Below are positions 53,540-64,000 of a stretch of 64,000 nt of DNA, piece by piece (position 1 is the stretch's first letter; the number at the start of each line of letters is the position of its first letter). Below the pieces are notes generated by a model, which was given only the letters and a program-made list of their open reading frames with translations, searched no databases and was not told the origin of the DNA. The translations under genes were made by a program, and so were the position numbers. Source of the DNA: Phymorhynchus buccinoides (taxonomy: Eukaryota > Mollusca > Gastropoda > Neogastropoda > Raphitomidae); assembly GCA_017654935.2 (NCBI GenBank), contig CM065686.1:27749243-27813242 (forward strand), given 5' to 3'.

Positions 53540-55427
53540 TTTTCATTGGCAAAATCAGGAAAATCCGCGACAGTAACGGTCCCTGATGTTTGCTATGACG
53601 CTTTTTCTTGCATTCCGTTCTCTGGTTTTGAACCTGTGACTGAAACTATTGTTAAGGATGTGATCAAGAAAATTACTATTAAGACTGTTGTGTGTTGTTA
53701 TTGATGATCTGCTACCTTACATAACCACCATTGTGAATGAATCACTCAGCTCAGGATGTTTCCCCTCTGTATTTAGAACCGCTGTTGTCCGGCCTCTCTT
53801 GAAAAACCCTCTCTAGACCCCGAAAACCTGAAAAACTATCGGCTCGTGTCCAAACCTGTCCTTTCTGTCCAAGATAACTGAAAAGATTGTACTTCTCCAG
53901 CTCCAGGCTCACTTAGAACATCACAATCTCCTCTATCCGTTGCAGTCTGCCATAGCACTGAAACTGCTCTTCTAAAGATAGTTAATGATCTTCTTTCTGC
54001 TCTTGATGATGGTAAGGTTTCTCTGCTATCCCTGTTAGACCTATCTTCTGCCTTTGACACTATAGATCACTGTACCCTTCTATCTCGACTGCAACATACC
54101 TTTGGTATCTCCGATAAAGCTCTTTCATGGTTCCGTTCATACCTTTGTGGTCGTACTCAGGTTGTCTCTGTTAACGGCTTCTCTTCTCACTCAGCTGGTC
54201 TGGGGTATGGAGTTCCCCAGGGTTCTGTTCTGGGCCCCATTCTCTTCGTTCTTTGCACACAACCTATTTCTAACATGGCATCTCCCACCACTGCTTTTCT
54301 GGTGACAACCAGGCTTACATGTCTGACGATATCTCTCAGCTTCCTTCTATCATTGAACGAACTCAATCATGCATTTCTGACATCAAGGCAACTACTCCAA
54401 CTTAATAACGACAAGACTGAAATTATTTTCATTGTCCCCAAGAGACTTTTGTCTACAAACTCGCTCCCTACTTCTATCCAACTAGAGAAATCTCTCATTC
54501 AGACTTCTGCAAGCGTTCACAATCTTGGCTTCACACTGGACCAAACACTTTCTTTTCAACCTCAAATTTCCTCTGTCTGTCGTGCTTGCTATCTGGAACT
54601 CCGTCGCATTGCTTCTGTTCGTCATCTTCTCTCTGAAGACGCCACCATCTCTGCCTTTGTTCGCTCTCGCTTAGACTACTGCAATTCCCTTCTTGCTGGT
54701 TGTCCACAAAATCTTCTCGCTAAATTGCCAAAAATTCAGAACAATGCTGCTCGCCTTGTACTGAGGTGTTCCAAATTATCTCATTCCACCCCGATGCTTG
54801 AATCTCTTCACTGGCTTCCTGTCGGAAGGAGTATCGAATACAAGCTCTCTCTGCTCTGTTGCAAATCCCTGAATGGTCTGGCTCCTTATCTCGCTGACTC
54901 TTCTGACACTTCTCTCCTCCAGATCCCTCGTTACCGCACCAGGACCCTTGGTGAACGCTCCTTCTCTTTCCAGGCCCCCTCTTCTTGGAATACACTCCCT
55001 TTACCTCTCCGTTCTGCCAACTCCCTTTCTTCATTTAAGTCTTCTCTCAAAACTACTCTTTTCAAATCATAGCCTGCTATATTTCTTTTCAAAGTACTGT
55101 GCCCCTTCTATCCGCGTGTGTTTGTGTGCATGCGTGTTGTTTGTGCGTGTGTGTTGCGTGTGCGTGCGCGCGCGCGCGCGCGCGTGTGTGTGTGTGTGCG
55201 TGTGTGTGCGTTCATGTGTGTGTTTGTGTGTGTGTCTGTTTAGTGCGTGTGTGCGTCTGTACTTAGTGCGTGTGTGTGTGCGTGCGCGCGCGCGCAGTGT
55301 GTGTATAATATATTTTTGTCGTTTCTTTATTTATATTGCTTGCTTGTTTATTCATTTATTATTGTAAGCGCTTAGGGCTTTTCTAAGATTAGGCGAAATA
55401 AATTAAATGCTAATTATTATTATTATT

Positions 55428-55430
<3 letters not shown>
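53540..55430 (+). pseudogene. Jockey/CR1-type LINE reverse transcriptase, mutated
   Basis: Plus strand, opposite to the G alpha gene. It can be followed through TIVNESLSSGCFPSVFRTAV (53730-53790), ALDDGKVSLLSLLDLSSAFD with TIDH (54000-54070) and GVPQGSVLGPILF (54208). At the position of the YADD box, the corresponding frame reads SGDNQAYMS instead. The C-terminal part, 54350-55072, is open: RSRLDYCNSLLAGCPQNLLA and FSFQAPSSWNTLPLPLRSAN. The 3' end has AAGCGCTTAGGGC and an (ATT)n tail at about 55411-55430. Several stops and the lost catalytic Asp pair make it inactive. Confidence 0.9.
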
Positions 55431-55495
<65 letters not shown>

Positions 55496-55525
55496 TGTTT
55501 GTGTGTGTGTATGTGTGAATGAGGA

Positions 55526-55556
<31 letters not shown>

Positions 55557-55571
55557 TTCCTTTATATGAGC

Positions 55572-55616
<45 letters not shown>
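55431..55616. repeat. GT microsatellite then CT tract
   Basis: (GT)n at 55431-55558 following the LINE tail, and (CT)n at 55578-55614. Confidence 0.95.
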
Positions 55617-55618
<2 letters not shown>

Positions 55619-56279
55619 TATTCCTGCTAAGTTCCAGGCAATTGTAATTACTTTTGAAAGACATGGTGATTTTAGTCTGATCGTGGTCCAAATTTTGAAT
55701 TTTCAGTGGATTTGGATATGTGTTTCCTCTTTTAAAAAAAAAAGTAAACATGGTGATGTACCTTAATTGTTTATAATGTGACCAGAACACCTTAAACATT
55801 ATTCCTGCAAAATATCAGAGAATTGTCATTACATTTGACGGACTTATGATGATTGTAGTCTCTGCTGGAGGTTAAAATATTGATTTCCGGTTGGGTGTTA
55901 AATAAGTCTTTCTTTTTTTATTTAAAAAAAAAAAGCATGGCGGCATACCATGCTTTTTGCTTTGTATGTCAGAAACATGTATTGCATGGAGAAACAGAAA
56001 TCATCGGCCTCATTTTTCATCAATCATAAAAATAAAAAAATGTCTCAAATTCTGTGGCTTTGCATTTCCTGCTCTCATGGTGACCTCAGTTTCGGGTTCC
56101 AATCCAGTCTGTGCCTTGGTGCGTCATGGGGATCAGTGTGTTCTGGGGAGCTGTCGGTGGACGGTCGTGGTGGCGCCCTCGGAGGAGGACCTCACTCACG
56201 CTGGCTCCGCGACTAAGAGAATAGTGTCGTCAGTAGGGGGCTTAGTAGGTGGTGTCCTGAACAGGCTCCAGTGAACTCC
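55617..56279. other. Non-coding DNA, nothing recognised
   Basis: No gene. Two related segments (ATTCCTGCTAAGTTCCAGGCAAT at 55620, shortened at 55800 as ATTCCTGCAAAATATCAGAGAAT) suggest an old duplication. Confidence 0.45.
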
Positions 56280-56299
56280 ACCGAAGTGACTCAGCAGAA

Positions 56300-56450
56300 G
56301 TGCAGTGTCTGTTGGTTGCCTCCTGACTGCTGGTCTCGGTTTCTGCGACTTTAACAAACCCGGGTGTAGCTGCGAATTGGGATTCGGAACGAGCGGCGTG
56401 GGAGCAACGCCTCTGTACAGCCCAGAAGATGGGACAGGAAAAACAAAAAG
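56300..56450. repeat. Dispersed repeat with GAGCGGCGTGGGAGCAACGC
   Basis: Similar to 36760-36860 (TTTC-GATTCTGCGAC, GAGCGGCGTGAGAGCAACGC, CAGAAAATGGGACA). Confidence 0.7.
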
Positions 56451-56459
56451 AAACATACT

Positions 56460-56690
56460 CATCTTCAAAATGTACTTAGGGACAGAGAAAGACAGAGAGA
56501 GACAGTGACAAAGAGAAAGTGACAGAAAAATAAGAGAAAGAAAGCTTGCATTGGAGACAACGCGCTGTAAGGGTCGACACAGGTGGACAATCCGTGCCAT
56601 CTTAGGCGGCACGGATTATCTCCGCTGCACGGATTGTCTCGGAGACAATTTGTGCAGCGGAGACAATCCGTGCCGCCACACGGCCTCGCC
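56460..56690 (-). repeat. Hairpin array GGCACGGATTGTCTCC, inverted copy
   Basis: A reverse-complement copy of 53290-53490, including the CT-rich flank (here GACAGAGAAAGACAGAGAGA) and AAAGCTTGCATTGGAGACAA. The B-box is not preserved. Confidence 0.85.
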
Positions 56691-56935
56691 TTCTTTGTTT
56701 TTAGTTCGATGGGGGAAAATGAAAAGTCGATAAGTAGTAGTATAGCAGCAGCAGCAGCAGTACGCAGCATCAGTGAGGGTAGTCAGGCAAAAGATGTCTC
56801 ATGTTTACGACCCTGATTCTCAAAGTCTACTTCTTTCAGTTTCATGAAAATAATCCTAGGCTGATCCTATCCCTATTCATTTCCCCAAACTGGTAGATTG
56901 TTGCACCTCAGTGAATATCTTCTATGCGACATTTG

Positions 56936-57055
<120 letters not shown>

Positions 57056-57129
57056 GGGCTGTTGGATGCGTTCTGGTTTCTGAGTGGGTGTCTTTTGGAT
57101 GCGTTCTGGTTTCTGAGTGGGTGTCTTTT

Positions 57130-58180
57130 ACCGGTGGGCTCTGCAGTCATGAAAAACGGACTGTACCCATGGGGATATTCCTTTGTATCGCATCCGATGG
57201 TCACCAAGCCGGGAATAGCCATGTGCCTTGTATACTTAATGGAATGTCCCGTGTGTGCCTGCTCCCCATTAACACAACGCGGACTTCCAAGGCTGGGGCA
57301 GGGCTGCTCTCGCGTTGCATGGGTCCCATTAGCACCTTCGGGTGTTTGTATTTTATTTTTATTATTTTTACCCTGCATAAATTAAGAAGTAAGCGCATAC
57401 ACACGGGGGAAAAACCCAACAATCCTATTTTTCATACTCATCTTTAACATACACAAATTGAGAAGTGTACAAACACATGACAAAAACCAATCCAAATCAT
57501 ACTTTACATACTCATCTTCAAAATGTACTTATTTGAAAGGGAAAACATACACGTAATAAAGTCAAACCTAGAGAGAGAGAGAGAGAGAGAGAGAGAGGTG
57601 ACTACAATACATGGTAGCCGGTAGTCACAGGTAGTAGTGGCAGCAGAAGCAGTGATTACTGAAGCAGCAGAAGAAAATAAAATGGAGGACGTCAGTAGCA
57701 ACTGACGTCCTCCTCCTCCTTCCCATCATTTTTATCATCATCATCATTATCAGCATCAGCAACAATAGCAGCAGTACTAATAGGAACGCCTTCTTCTTTG
57801 TCCCATGTCCATGGCCGTAGTAGTTAAGGCTCTATTTACCTACGCAGGCACAACAAATAATTGTAATAACAGCAGATCGTCTGACAACGATCATTAACTG
57901 TGGAAGCCTATAATTACCATGCTGATAATGATCATGACGTTAAATCGTGAAGACAATTACCGAGTAAATGAGGTGCGAGCAGGTTCAATAAGTTAAAAAA
58001 AAAGGGGGTGTGGGGGGGGAGACAGGGGAGAGGGTGAGGTGGATGAGTAAAGAAGAATGGGAAAATAAGGTATACTGGACAATTCTTGCCATTGCTTTTT
58101 TTTGTTATTTGTTATTAAGCAATAATAAATACATAAGTACATATAGCTAATGGTAAATAATACAATCAAGGATGGGACGT
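57130..58180. other. Non-coding DNA, nothing recognised
   Basis: No convincing gene. ACATACTCATCTTCAAAATG recurs at 56452 and 57507. Short GA and trinucleotide repeats lie at 57570-57780. Confidence 0.45.
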
Positions 58181-58189
58181 TGAAAGCCA

Positions 58190-58404
58190 AAAGCCGGCGC
58201 CACACGGCGTGTAAAATCGTATGGGGATGCGATGCGATTGTGTCACGTGAGAGTCATGATTCACGTGAAATACTTCCGTCTAAAAAAATTCTGCCATTTT
58301 CGCTCACCATACACACAGTAGACCCAATACATGAATGTTGCGTGAATCATGACAAAATCGCATCGCATTCAGGTGCCATTTATTTGTCGTGTGGCTGGCC
58401 CTTA
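58190..58404. mobile_element. MITE with GCCGGCGCCACACG ends
   Basis: Inverted ends AAGCCGGCGCCACACG and CGTGTGGCTGGCCCTTA enclose a longer imperfect palindrome (GATGCGATGCGATTGTGTCA against TGACAAAATCGCATCGCAT). Ends of this type are common in hAT-like MITEs. The assignment is tentative. Confidence 0.7.
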
Positions 58405-58546
58405 ACGGGCGCATTGTATCTCGTTCTCTCTTTCTCCTTCATCCTATTCCTGCCCACACGATACCTTTTTAACGTTTGTACATTTGTTGTAACATGTGTC
58501 CAATTTGAGCTAGAAATGCATTATGACAACCGAACCCGGCCAGAGT

Positions 58547-59046
58547 NNNNNNNNNNNNNNNNNNNNNNNNNNNNNNNNNNNNNNNNNNNNNNNNNNNNNN
58601 NNNNNNNNNNNNNNNNNNNNNNNNNNNNNNNNNNNNNNNNNNNNNNNNNNNNNNNNNNNNNNNNNNNNNNNNNNNNNNNNNNNNNNNNNNNNNNNNNNNN
58701 NNNNNNNNNNNNNNNNNNNNNNNNNNNNNNNNNNNNNNNNNNNNNNNNNNNNNNNNNNNNNNNNNNNNNNNNNNNNNNNNNNNNNNNNNNNNNNNNNNNN
58801 NNNNNNNNNNNNNNNNNNNNNNNNNNNNNNNNNNNNNNNNNNNNNNNNNNNNNNNNNNNNNNNNNNNNNNNNNNNNNNNNNNNNNNNNNNNNNNNNNNNN
58901 NNNNNNNNNNNNNNNNNNNNNNNNNNNNNNNNNNNNNNNNNNNNNNNNNNNNNNNNNNNNNNNNNNNNNNNNNNNNNNNNNNNNNNNNNNNNNNNNNNNN
59001 NNNNNNNNNNNNNNNNNNNNNNNNNNNNNNNNNNNNNNNNNNNNNN
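58547..59046. other. Assembly gap (500 N)
   Basis: Exactly 500 unknown bases, immediately before a tandemly duplicated block. Confidence 0.99.
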
Positions 59047-59249
59047 ATTAACAATTTGATTTTTTGATACTGTTTGGTCGAGGTCCGAAGGTCGCACACA
59101 GAACAAAAACAAATAAAAAACAACCCTAATCTACTGTGACCCAGCCAGCCAAGACCCATTCAGCAGAAGCTTGGCATGATGCTGAATCGGCAGGAACTAG
59201 AACCCCTAAGCTAATTTTTTTTAAAAGAGGGTATTTACAATGGTTAGAC

Positions 59250-59455
59250 ATGTAGACTGGAACGAGCTGAGTGTAGGGGCAGACACCACCTCCTCTGGCA
59301 ACTTGTTCCAGTCTTTGATCGTCCGAGGGAAAAAAGAGCATCTTCTGTAGTCCCTTCGGAACTGTCCTCTTCTCTGGCGGCTTGGTGCTGGGCTCAGTTG
59401 TCGACTGTGCCAATGCCGTTCATGATCTTATACAGCATTGTGAGCCTAGCTTTCT
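59250..59455 (-). pseudogene. LINE C-terminal fragment (first copy)
   Basis: The minus strand gives ARLTMLYKIMNGIGTVDN, then in another frame RRCSFFPRTIKDWNKLPEEV, the classic end of CR1-type LINE reverse transcriptases. A stop and frame changes are present. Confidence 0.8.
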
Positions 59456-59484
59456 TCCTGCGGTGCTCGGGTGTGGGCCACCCT

Positions 59485-59745
59485 GTGGCAGCGCAAAATG
59501 TTACAACGCGGCAAAATGTACAATTATAACATTTTGACGCCTAGAACATTTTGCGCGGAAAGTCCTGCGGCAAAATGTTACAATTGTAACATTTTGCCGC
59601 GTTATAACATTTTGCGCGGAAAGCCTGCGGCGAAATGTTTCAATTTTGTTACAAATGTAACATTTTGCGTGAGGCGCCCGGGGCGCAAAGCGCAGTTTGT
59701 TACAATTGTAACATTCTGCGCGAGGCGCCCACCTTTGATTGAAAG
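59485..59745. repeat. Hairpin array GCGCAAAATGTTAC (first copy)
   Basis: About ten copies of CAAAATGTTACAA or its complement GTAACATTTTGC in mixed orientation, ending GCGCGAGGCGCCCACCTTTG, which is shared with the element at 29.4/29.8 kb. Confidence 0.9.
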
Positions 59746-59959
59746 TTTTCAACGTTGTTGAAGGAAAGTAATGTTTTCATTCGATTTTAGTACCTTCACC
59801 AACTTTGTTTCCGTGTTTGTTTGTTTGCTTGTTTGCTTATTTCTTTTGTTTTTGTTCCTGTTTTTGTTTTTGTTTCGTTTTTGTGTCAAAATGTCAGAAT
59901 TGTGACATTTTGTGCACCTGTGACCCCTTTTCGGATTCACTCTTGCACAAATTGTCACA

Positions 59960-59998
<39 letters not shown>

Positions 59999-60159
59999 CT
60001 CCTCTCTCTCTTCCTCTCTCATTCCCTATCCATTTATTGTTTCTCTGTGTCATTCTCTGTCTGTAGGCCTATGTGTGTTGGCCAACACTTTGTACCAACG
60101 AGTAATATGTAAGTGGTAAAACGAAGTTGCATAACAAAGCATCAAATGGTTTAATACTG

Positions 60160-60335
60160 GCTAGTGAAAATGACCCATGGTCAGTGAGATGACCAGTGGT
60201 CACTGAGACTGACTAGTTGTCAGTACGAGGACCAGGGGTAAGTGAAAATGACAAGTGGTTAGAAAAATGACCGGTGGTCAGTGAGATGACCAGTTGTCAG
60301 AGAGAATGAACAGTGGTCAGTGAGAATGAACAAAT
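60160..60335. repeat. Array of GACCAGTGGTCA-like words
   Basis: About eight degenerate units such as GATGACCAGTGGTCACTGAGA, using the same word as at 48.0-49.5 kb. It is repeated at 62045-62235. Confidence 0.8.
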
Positions 60336-60939
60336 TATTGATTGAACAAATAAATCTAGGCGTAGGGCGAAAGTTGAAGTAGGAAATTGAGTTAAGAGTT
60401 ATCTGCCCCCGCTTCTGCTTTTAGGCCTGACACTCGCGAAATACACCTACAGAACCTCTTGATTTGCGCTTTACTACTGTTTATTTGGAAAAGCTCAGTC
60501 ATCTGGCAGTGTTCTTGGATACTTCGTCTATATAAATGTTGGTAAATATATATTTTGGGCTGCGAAATTCGTCCTAAATGTTTTTATTAACTTGAGCACT
60601 CAAAACTATGACTCACACGAATCGCCGCGAGGCGATCTTCGACCCAATACCATTGAATTCTTGTAAAATAAAACCTTTATAAATGCTGGGTCAGCTCTCA
60701 TAGCGCATGTAAATGAGCCTATATACATTGTAAGTTTCGAAACACAATTTTCTTTTACAATTTGCCAATTTCTAATGCTTTCACGGGATCAGAAACAGCT
60801 TTGATCGAATCAAGTCAGATCTCGGTGAAGATCGTAAAGATGGACCTTCCATGTTGACCGGAACCGGAACCCCCTCATCATTCTTCTTCTTCCATTTAGT
60901 ATCCACAAAGACTGTACAGTATCTTTGGTATCCACAATC

Positions 60940-61851
60940 AACAATTTGATTTTTTGATACTGTTTGGTCGAGGTCCGAAGGTCGCACACAGAACAAAAAC
61001 AAATAAAAAACAACCCTAATCTACTGTGACCCAGCCAGCCAAGACCCATTCAGCAGAAGCTTGGCATGATGCTGAATCGGCAGGAACTAGAACCCCTAAG
61101 CTAATTTTTTTTAAAAGAGGGTATTTACAATGGTTAGACATGTAGACTGGAACGAGCTGAGTGTAGGGGCAGACACCACCTCCTCTGGCAACTTGTTCCA
61201 GTCTTTGATCGTCCGAGGGAAAAAAGAGCATCTTCTGTAGTCCCTTCGGAACTGTCCTCTTCTCTGGCGGCTTGGTGCTGGGCTCAGTTGTCGACTGTGC
61301 CAATGCCGTTCATGATCTTATACAGCATTGTGAGCCTAGCTTTCTTCCTGCGGTGTTCGGGTGTGGGCCACCCTGTGGCAGCGCAAAATGTTACAACGCG
61401 GCAAAATGTTACAATTATAACATTTTGACGCCTTGTAACATTTTGCGCGGAAAGTCCTGCGGCAAAATGTTACAATTGTAACATTTTGCCGCGTTATAAC
61501 ATTTTGCGCGGAAAGCCTGCGGCGAAATGTTTCAATTTTGTTACAAATGTAACATTTTGCGTGAGGCGCCCGGGGCGCAATGCGCAGTTTGTTACAATTG
61601 TAACATTCTGCGCGAGGCGCCCACCTTTGATTGAAAGTTTTCAACGTTGTTGAAGGAAAGTAATGTTTTCATTCGATTTTAGTACCTTCACCAACTTTGT
61701 TTCCGTGTTTGTTTATTTGCTTGTTTGCTTATTTCTTTTGTTTTTGTTCCTGTTTTTGTTTTTGTTTCGTTTTTGTGTCAAAATGTCAGAATTGTGACAT
61801 TTTGTGCACCTGTGACCCCTTTTCGGATTCACTCTTGCACAAATTGTCACA

Positions 61852-61884
<33 letters not shown>

Positions 61885-62733
61885 CTCCTCTCTCTCTTCC
61901 TCTCTCATTCCCTATCCATTTATTGTTTCTCTGTGTCATTCTCTGTCTGTAGGCCTATGTGTGTTGGCCAACACTTTGTACCAACGAGTAATATGTAAGT
62001 GGTAAAACGAAGTTGCATAACAAAGCATCAAATGGTTTAATACTGGCTAGTGAAAATGACCCATGGTCAGTGAGATGACCAGTGGTCACTGAGACTGACT
62101 AGTTGTCAGTACGAGGACCAGGGGTAAGTGAAAATGACAAGTGGTTAGTGAAAATAACCAGTGGTTAGAAAAATGACCGGTGGTCAGTGAGATGACCAGT
62201 TGTCAGAGAGAATGAACAGTGGTCAGTGAGAATGAACAAATTATTGATTGAACAAATAAATCTAGGCGTAGGGCGAAAGTTGAAGTAGGAAATTGAGTTA
62301 AGAGTTATCTGCCCCCGCTTCTGCTTTTAGGCCTGACACTCGCGAAATACACCTACAGAACCTCTTGATTTGCGCTTTACTACTGTTTATTTGGAAAAGC
62401 TCAGTCATCTGGCAGTGTTCTTGGATACTTCGTCTATATAAATGTTGGTAAATATATATTTTGGGCTGCGAAATTCGTCCTAATTGTTTTTATTAACTTG
62501 AGCACTCAAAACTATGACTCACACGAATCGCCGCGAGGCGATCTTCGACCCAATACCATTGAATTCTTGTAAAATAAAACCTTTATAAATGCTGGGTCAG
62601 CTCTCATAGCGCATGTAAATGAGCCTATATACATTGTAAGTTTCGAAACACAATTTTCTTTTACAATTTGCCAATTTCTAATGCTTTCACGGGATCAGAA
62701 ACAGCTTTGATCGAATCAAGTCAGATCTCGGTG
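60940..62733. repeat. Duplicated block, second copy
   Basis: Second copy of 59047-60834. The LINE fragment is at 61140-61345 (-), the hairpin array at 61380-61625, and the GGTCA array at 62045-62235. Between the copies (60835-60939) is a short tract with AAGATGGACCTTCCATGTTG that is not part of the repeat. Confidence 0.95.
61140..61345 (-). pseudogene. LINE C-terminal fragment (second copy)
   Basis: Same as 59250-59455, carried by the duplication. Confidence 0.8.
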
Positions 62734-62885
62734 TGTCGCTGCTACCAATGGCGCAACCAGTCTAGGCCTGAATCTTCAGATCAAAATGGCTTTACACAAA
62801 TAGTTTAGATCAAAACGACAATCATATCGTTGAACAGCGGATAGATTCAGCTTTCTTTTTCCTTCACTTTCAAGCTTTTTAGAGA
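62734..62885. other. Short unique DNA between repeats
   Basis: No gene seen. The homologous place at 22.6-23.07 kb lies in the N gap. Confidence 0.4.
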
Positions 62886-63564
62886 AACGGAAAGTGTTCA
62901 AACTTGCTGAAGAATGCAACGTATTGTTTTCTAAAGGAATTTTAACGGCCTTAACGGTTAAATTTCCGCTTACAAGTTTGACCGAGGTTCTTCTTTCGTT
63001 TGACGTATGCGTCTAGATCTAGATCATCCACTGTGTAAAGCCTTTTGCAGTTGAAACTACGGTGAAATACGTCTTGCTACCACGACCAAAAAAACATCGC
63101 AAAACAACAAATTTTACGTTCTGTTCACTCGCTTTCTCTTTCACTCAAAAAAATACATTTTACACACCAAAGTAAACAATCACATTCAGAAAAAGGCGAA
63201 AGATTGATCTTTATTTTGGTACAAATTTAATTCAGGTAAATGGAGACCAAGCACTAAAAATCTTTTATTGAAAATGAGCAAAATTTGGGCCATTTTGCAA
63301 AAATCCAACAGTAACGTCGGCTTCTTGGACCTAGCTATAAATTAGATTAAGGAACTAATATTCTAATGTCTCAACAAACTCAAAATCATAGTAAACAATA
63401 TAATTCTTATCCAACTTTCTTTCATAAGGTACAAAATAAAACTATCCTACTTAACATTCACAATCCACGTCACACAAAAGATTCAGTAAGGTAGCCCGGG
63501 TCAACATCGCTCCCCAAAACTTCCTTATCAAATATGTGACGCTTGGAAACGTCACATTCTTTTT

Positions 63565-63600
<36 letters not shown>

Positions 63601-64000
63601 CCCCCTTCTGTCTCCTTTTTTAATTCTTTAAGCTCCCCCTCTCTCTCTCTCGTTCTCTCTTCCCTTTCCTCTCCATCTCTCCTTCTCTTTACCACGTGCT
63701 TCATTAACAAATTAACAATTAAGTCCTGTACCTGGCCTATAGTCCCGTATGCAAAATGGTGTTGGCGAAGTTTCTCACTTGATTTGAGTCAATGGGTACC
63801 TAGACATGAAAAATCACCGAGGTGCTTGCCCGGCACATTGGCACGAATGACGTAATAGCCAATCCAATATGGCTGCCGTCCGGCCATGATGAAAATGTAT
63901 TTATTTATTTTTTTGAGAGTATATACACTTGCAATATCTCTAATTAGAATGATTTGGGGGTGTAGATTTCATTTCTGATATTGTTTTGTCCATTCTGGGT
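62886..64000. repeat. Duplicate of 23067-24200, including a transposon end
   Basis: It includes the flank and, from about 63722, the left terminal repeat of the Academ-like transposon, cut by the window end. Because the flank is shared too, this is a segmental copy rather than an independent insertion. Confidence 0.92.

Larger units (their letters stand above)
59047..60834. repeat. Duplicated block, first copy
   Basis: Nearly identical to 60940-62733, with only a few substitutions and small indels (for example a shorter CT tract and one extra ACCAGTGGTTAG unit in the second copy). It contains a LINE C-terminal fragment, a hairpin-word array and a GGTCA-rich segment. Confidence 0.95.

Overview
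The window is metazoan nuclear DNA and most probably molluscan. It has large introns, abundant GA and CA microsatellites, fixed-size 500-N scaffold gaps, and a dense mix of LINE, DIRS, Penelope-like, piggyBac and Academ-like elements. The mollusc call is an inference from this composition, not from a diagnostic gene. No operon logic, CRISPR array or bacterial gene is seen.

Two host genes can be assembled from spliced exons, both on the minus strand. (1) A heterotrimeric G-protein alpha subunit: six exons between 53195 and 28123, ending at a stop codon at 28123-28125. The exon lengths (185, 272, 129, 130, 154, 185 coding bases) and intron phases follow the Gq-class layout, except that the second visible exon is 117 bases (39 codons) longer. 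The 5' exon with the N-terminus is not in view. (2) A transmembrane adenylyl cyclase of the ADCY5/6 type: exons at 9880-9727 and 7105-7008 and a probable third at about 5452-5388. They cover the end of C1b and the membrane helices that follow. The rest of this gene lies outside the window or was not found. A G alpha and its classical effector enzyme therefore sit next to each other in the same orientation.

Most other sequence is mobile DNA. From left to right: a decayed LINE (about 560-1640, +), a broken piggyBac transposase (2809-4487, -), an L1/Tx1-like LINE 3' end (7449-8837, +), a jockey/CR1-type LINE with CA-rich 3' UTR and ATT tail (10828-13394, -), a nearly complete DIRS-type tyrosine-recombinase retroelement (14116-19487, -), a LINE endonuclease fragment (19716-20000, -), an XPG-nuclease-bearing Academ-like transposon with about 310-bp inverted ends (23931-27671, +), a second, divergent element of the same kind (30610-35109, -) inside the last G alpha intron, a Penelope-like element with a GIY-YIG endonuclease (40233-42410, -), further LINE fragments (45410-45961 -, 50896-52190 -, 53540-55430 +, 59250-59455 - and 61140-61345 -), and several MITE or foldback elements.

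The most unusual layer is non-coding. Several loci are arrays in which one short GC-rich 'word' is repeated in both orientations, giving nested hairpins. A different word is used at different loci (29.3-29.9, 37.2-37.8, 48.7-49.8, 50.5, 53.3, 56.6, 59.5 and 61.4 kb). A telomere-like CCCTAA foldback sits at 46.9-47.2 kb. Three partial copies of a G alpha exon end, each keeping a splice donor, lie in the following intron (43756-44112).

The right end is repetitive: 59047-60834 is tandemly repeated at 60940-62733, and 62886-64000 duplicates 23067-24200. Each duplicated block adjoins a 500-N gap, so assembly artefact or haplotype duplication must be considered.
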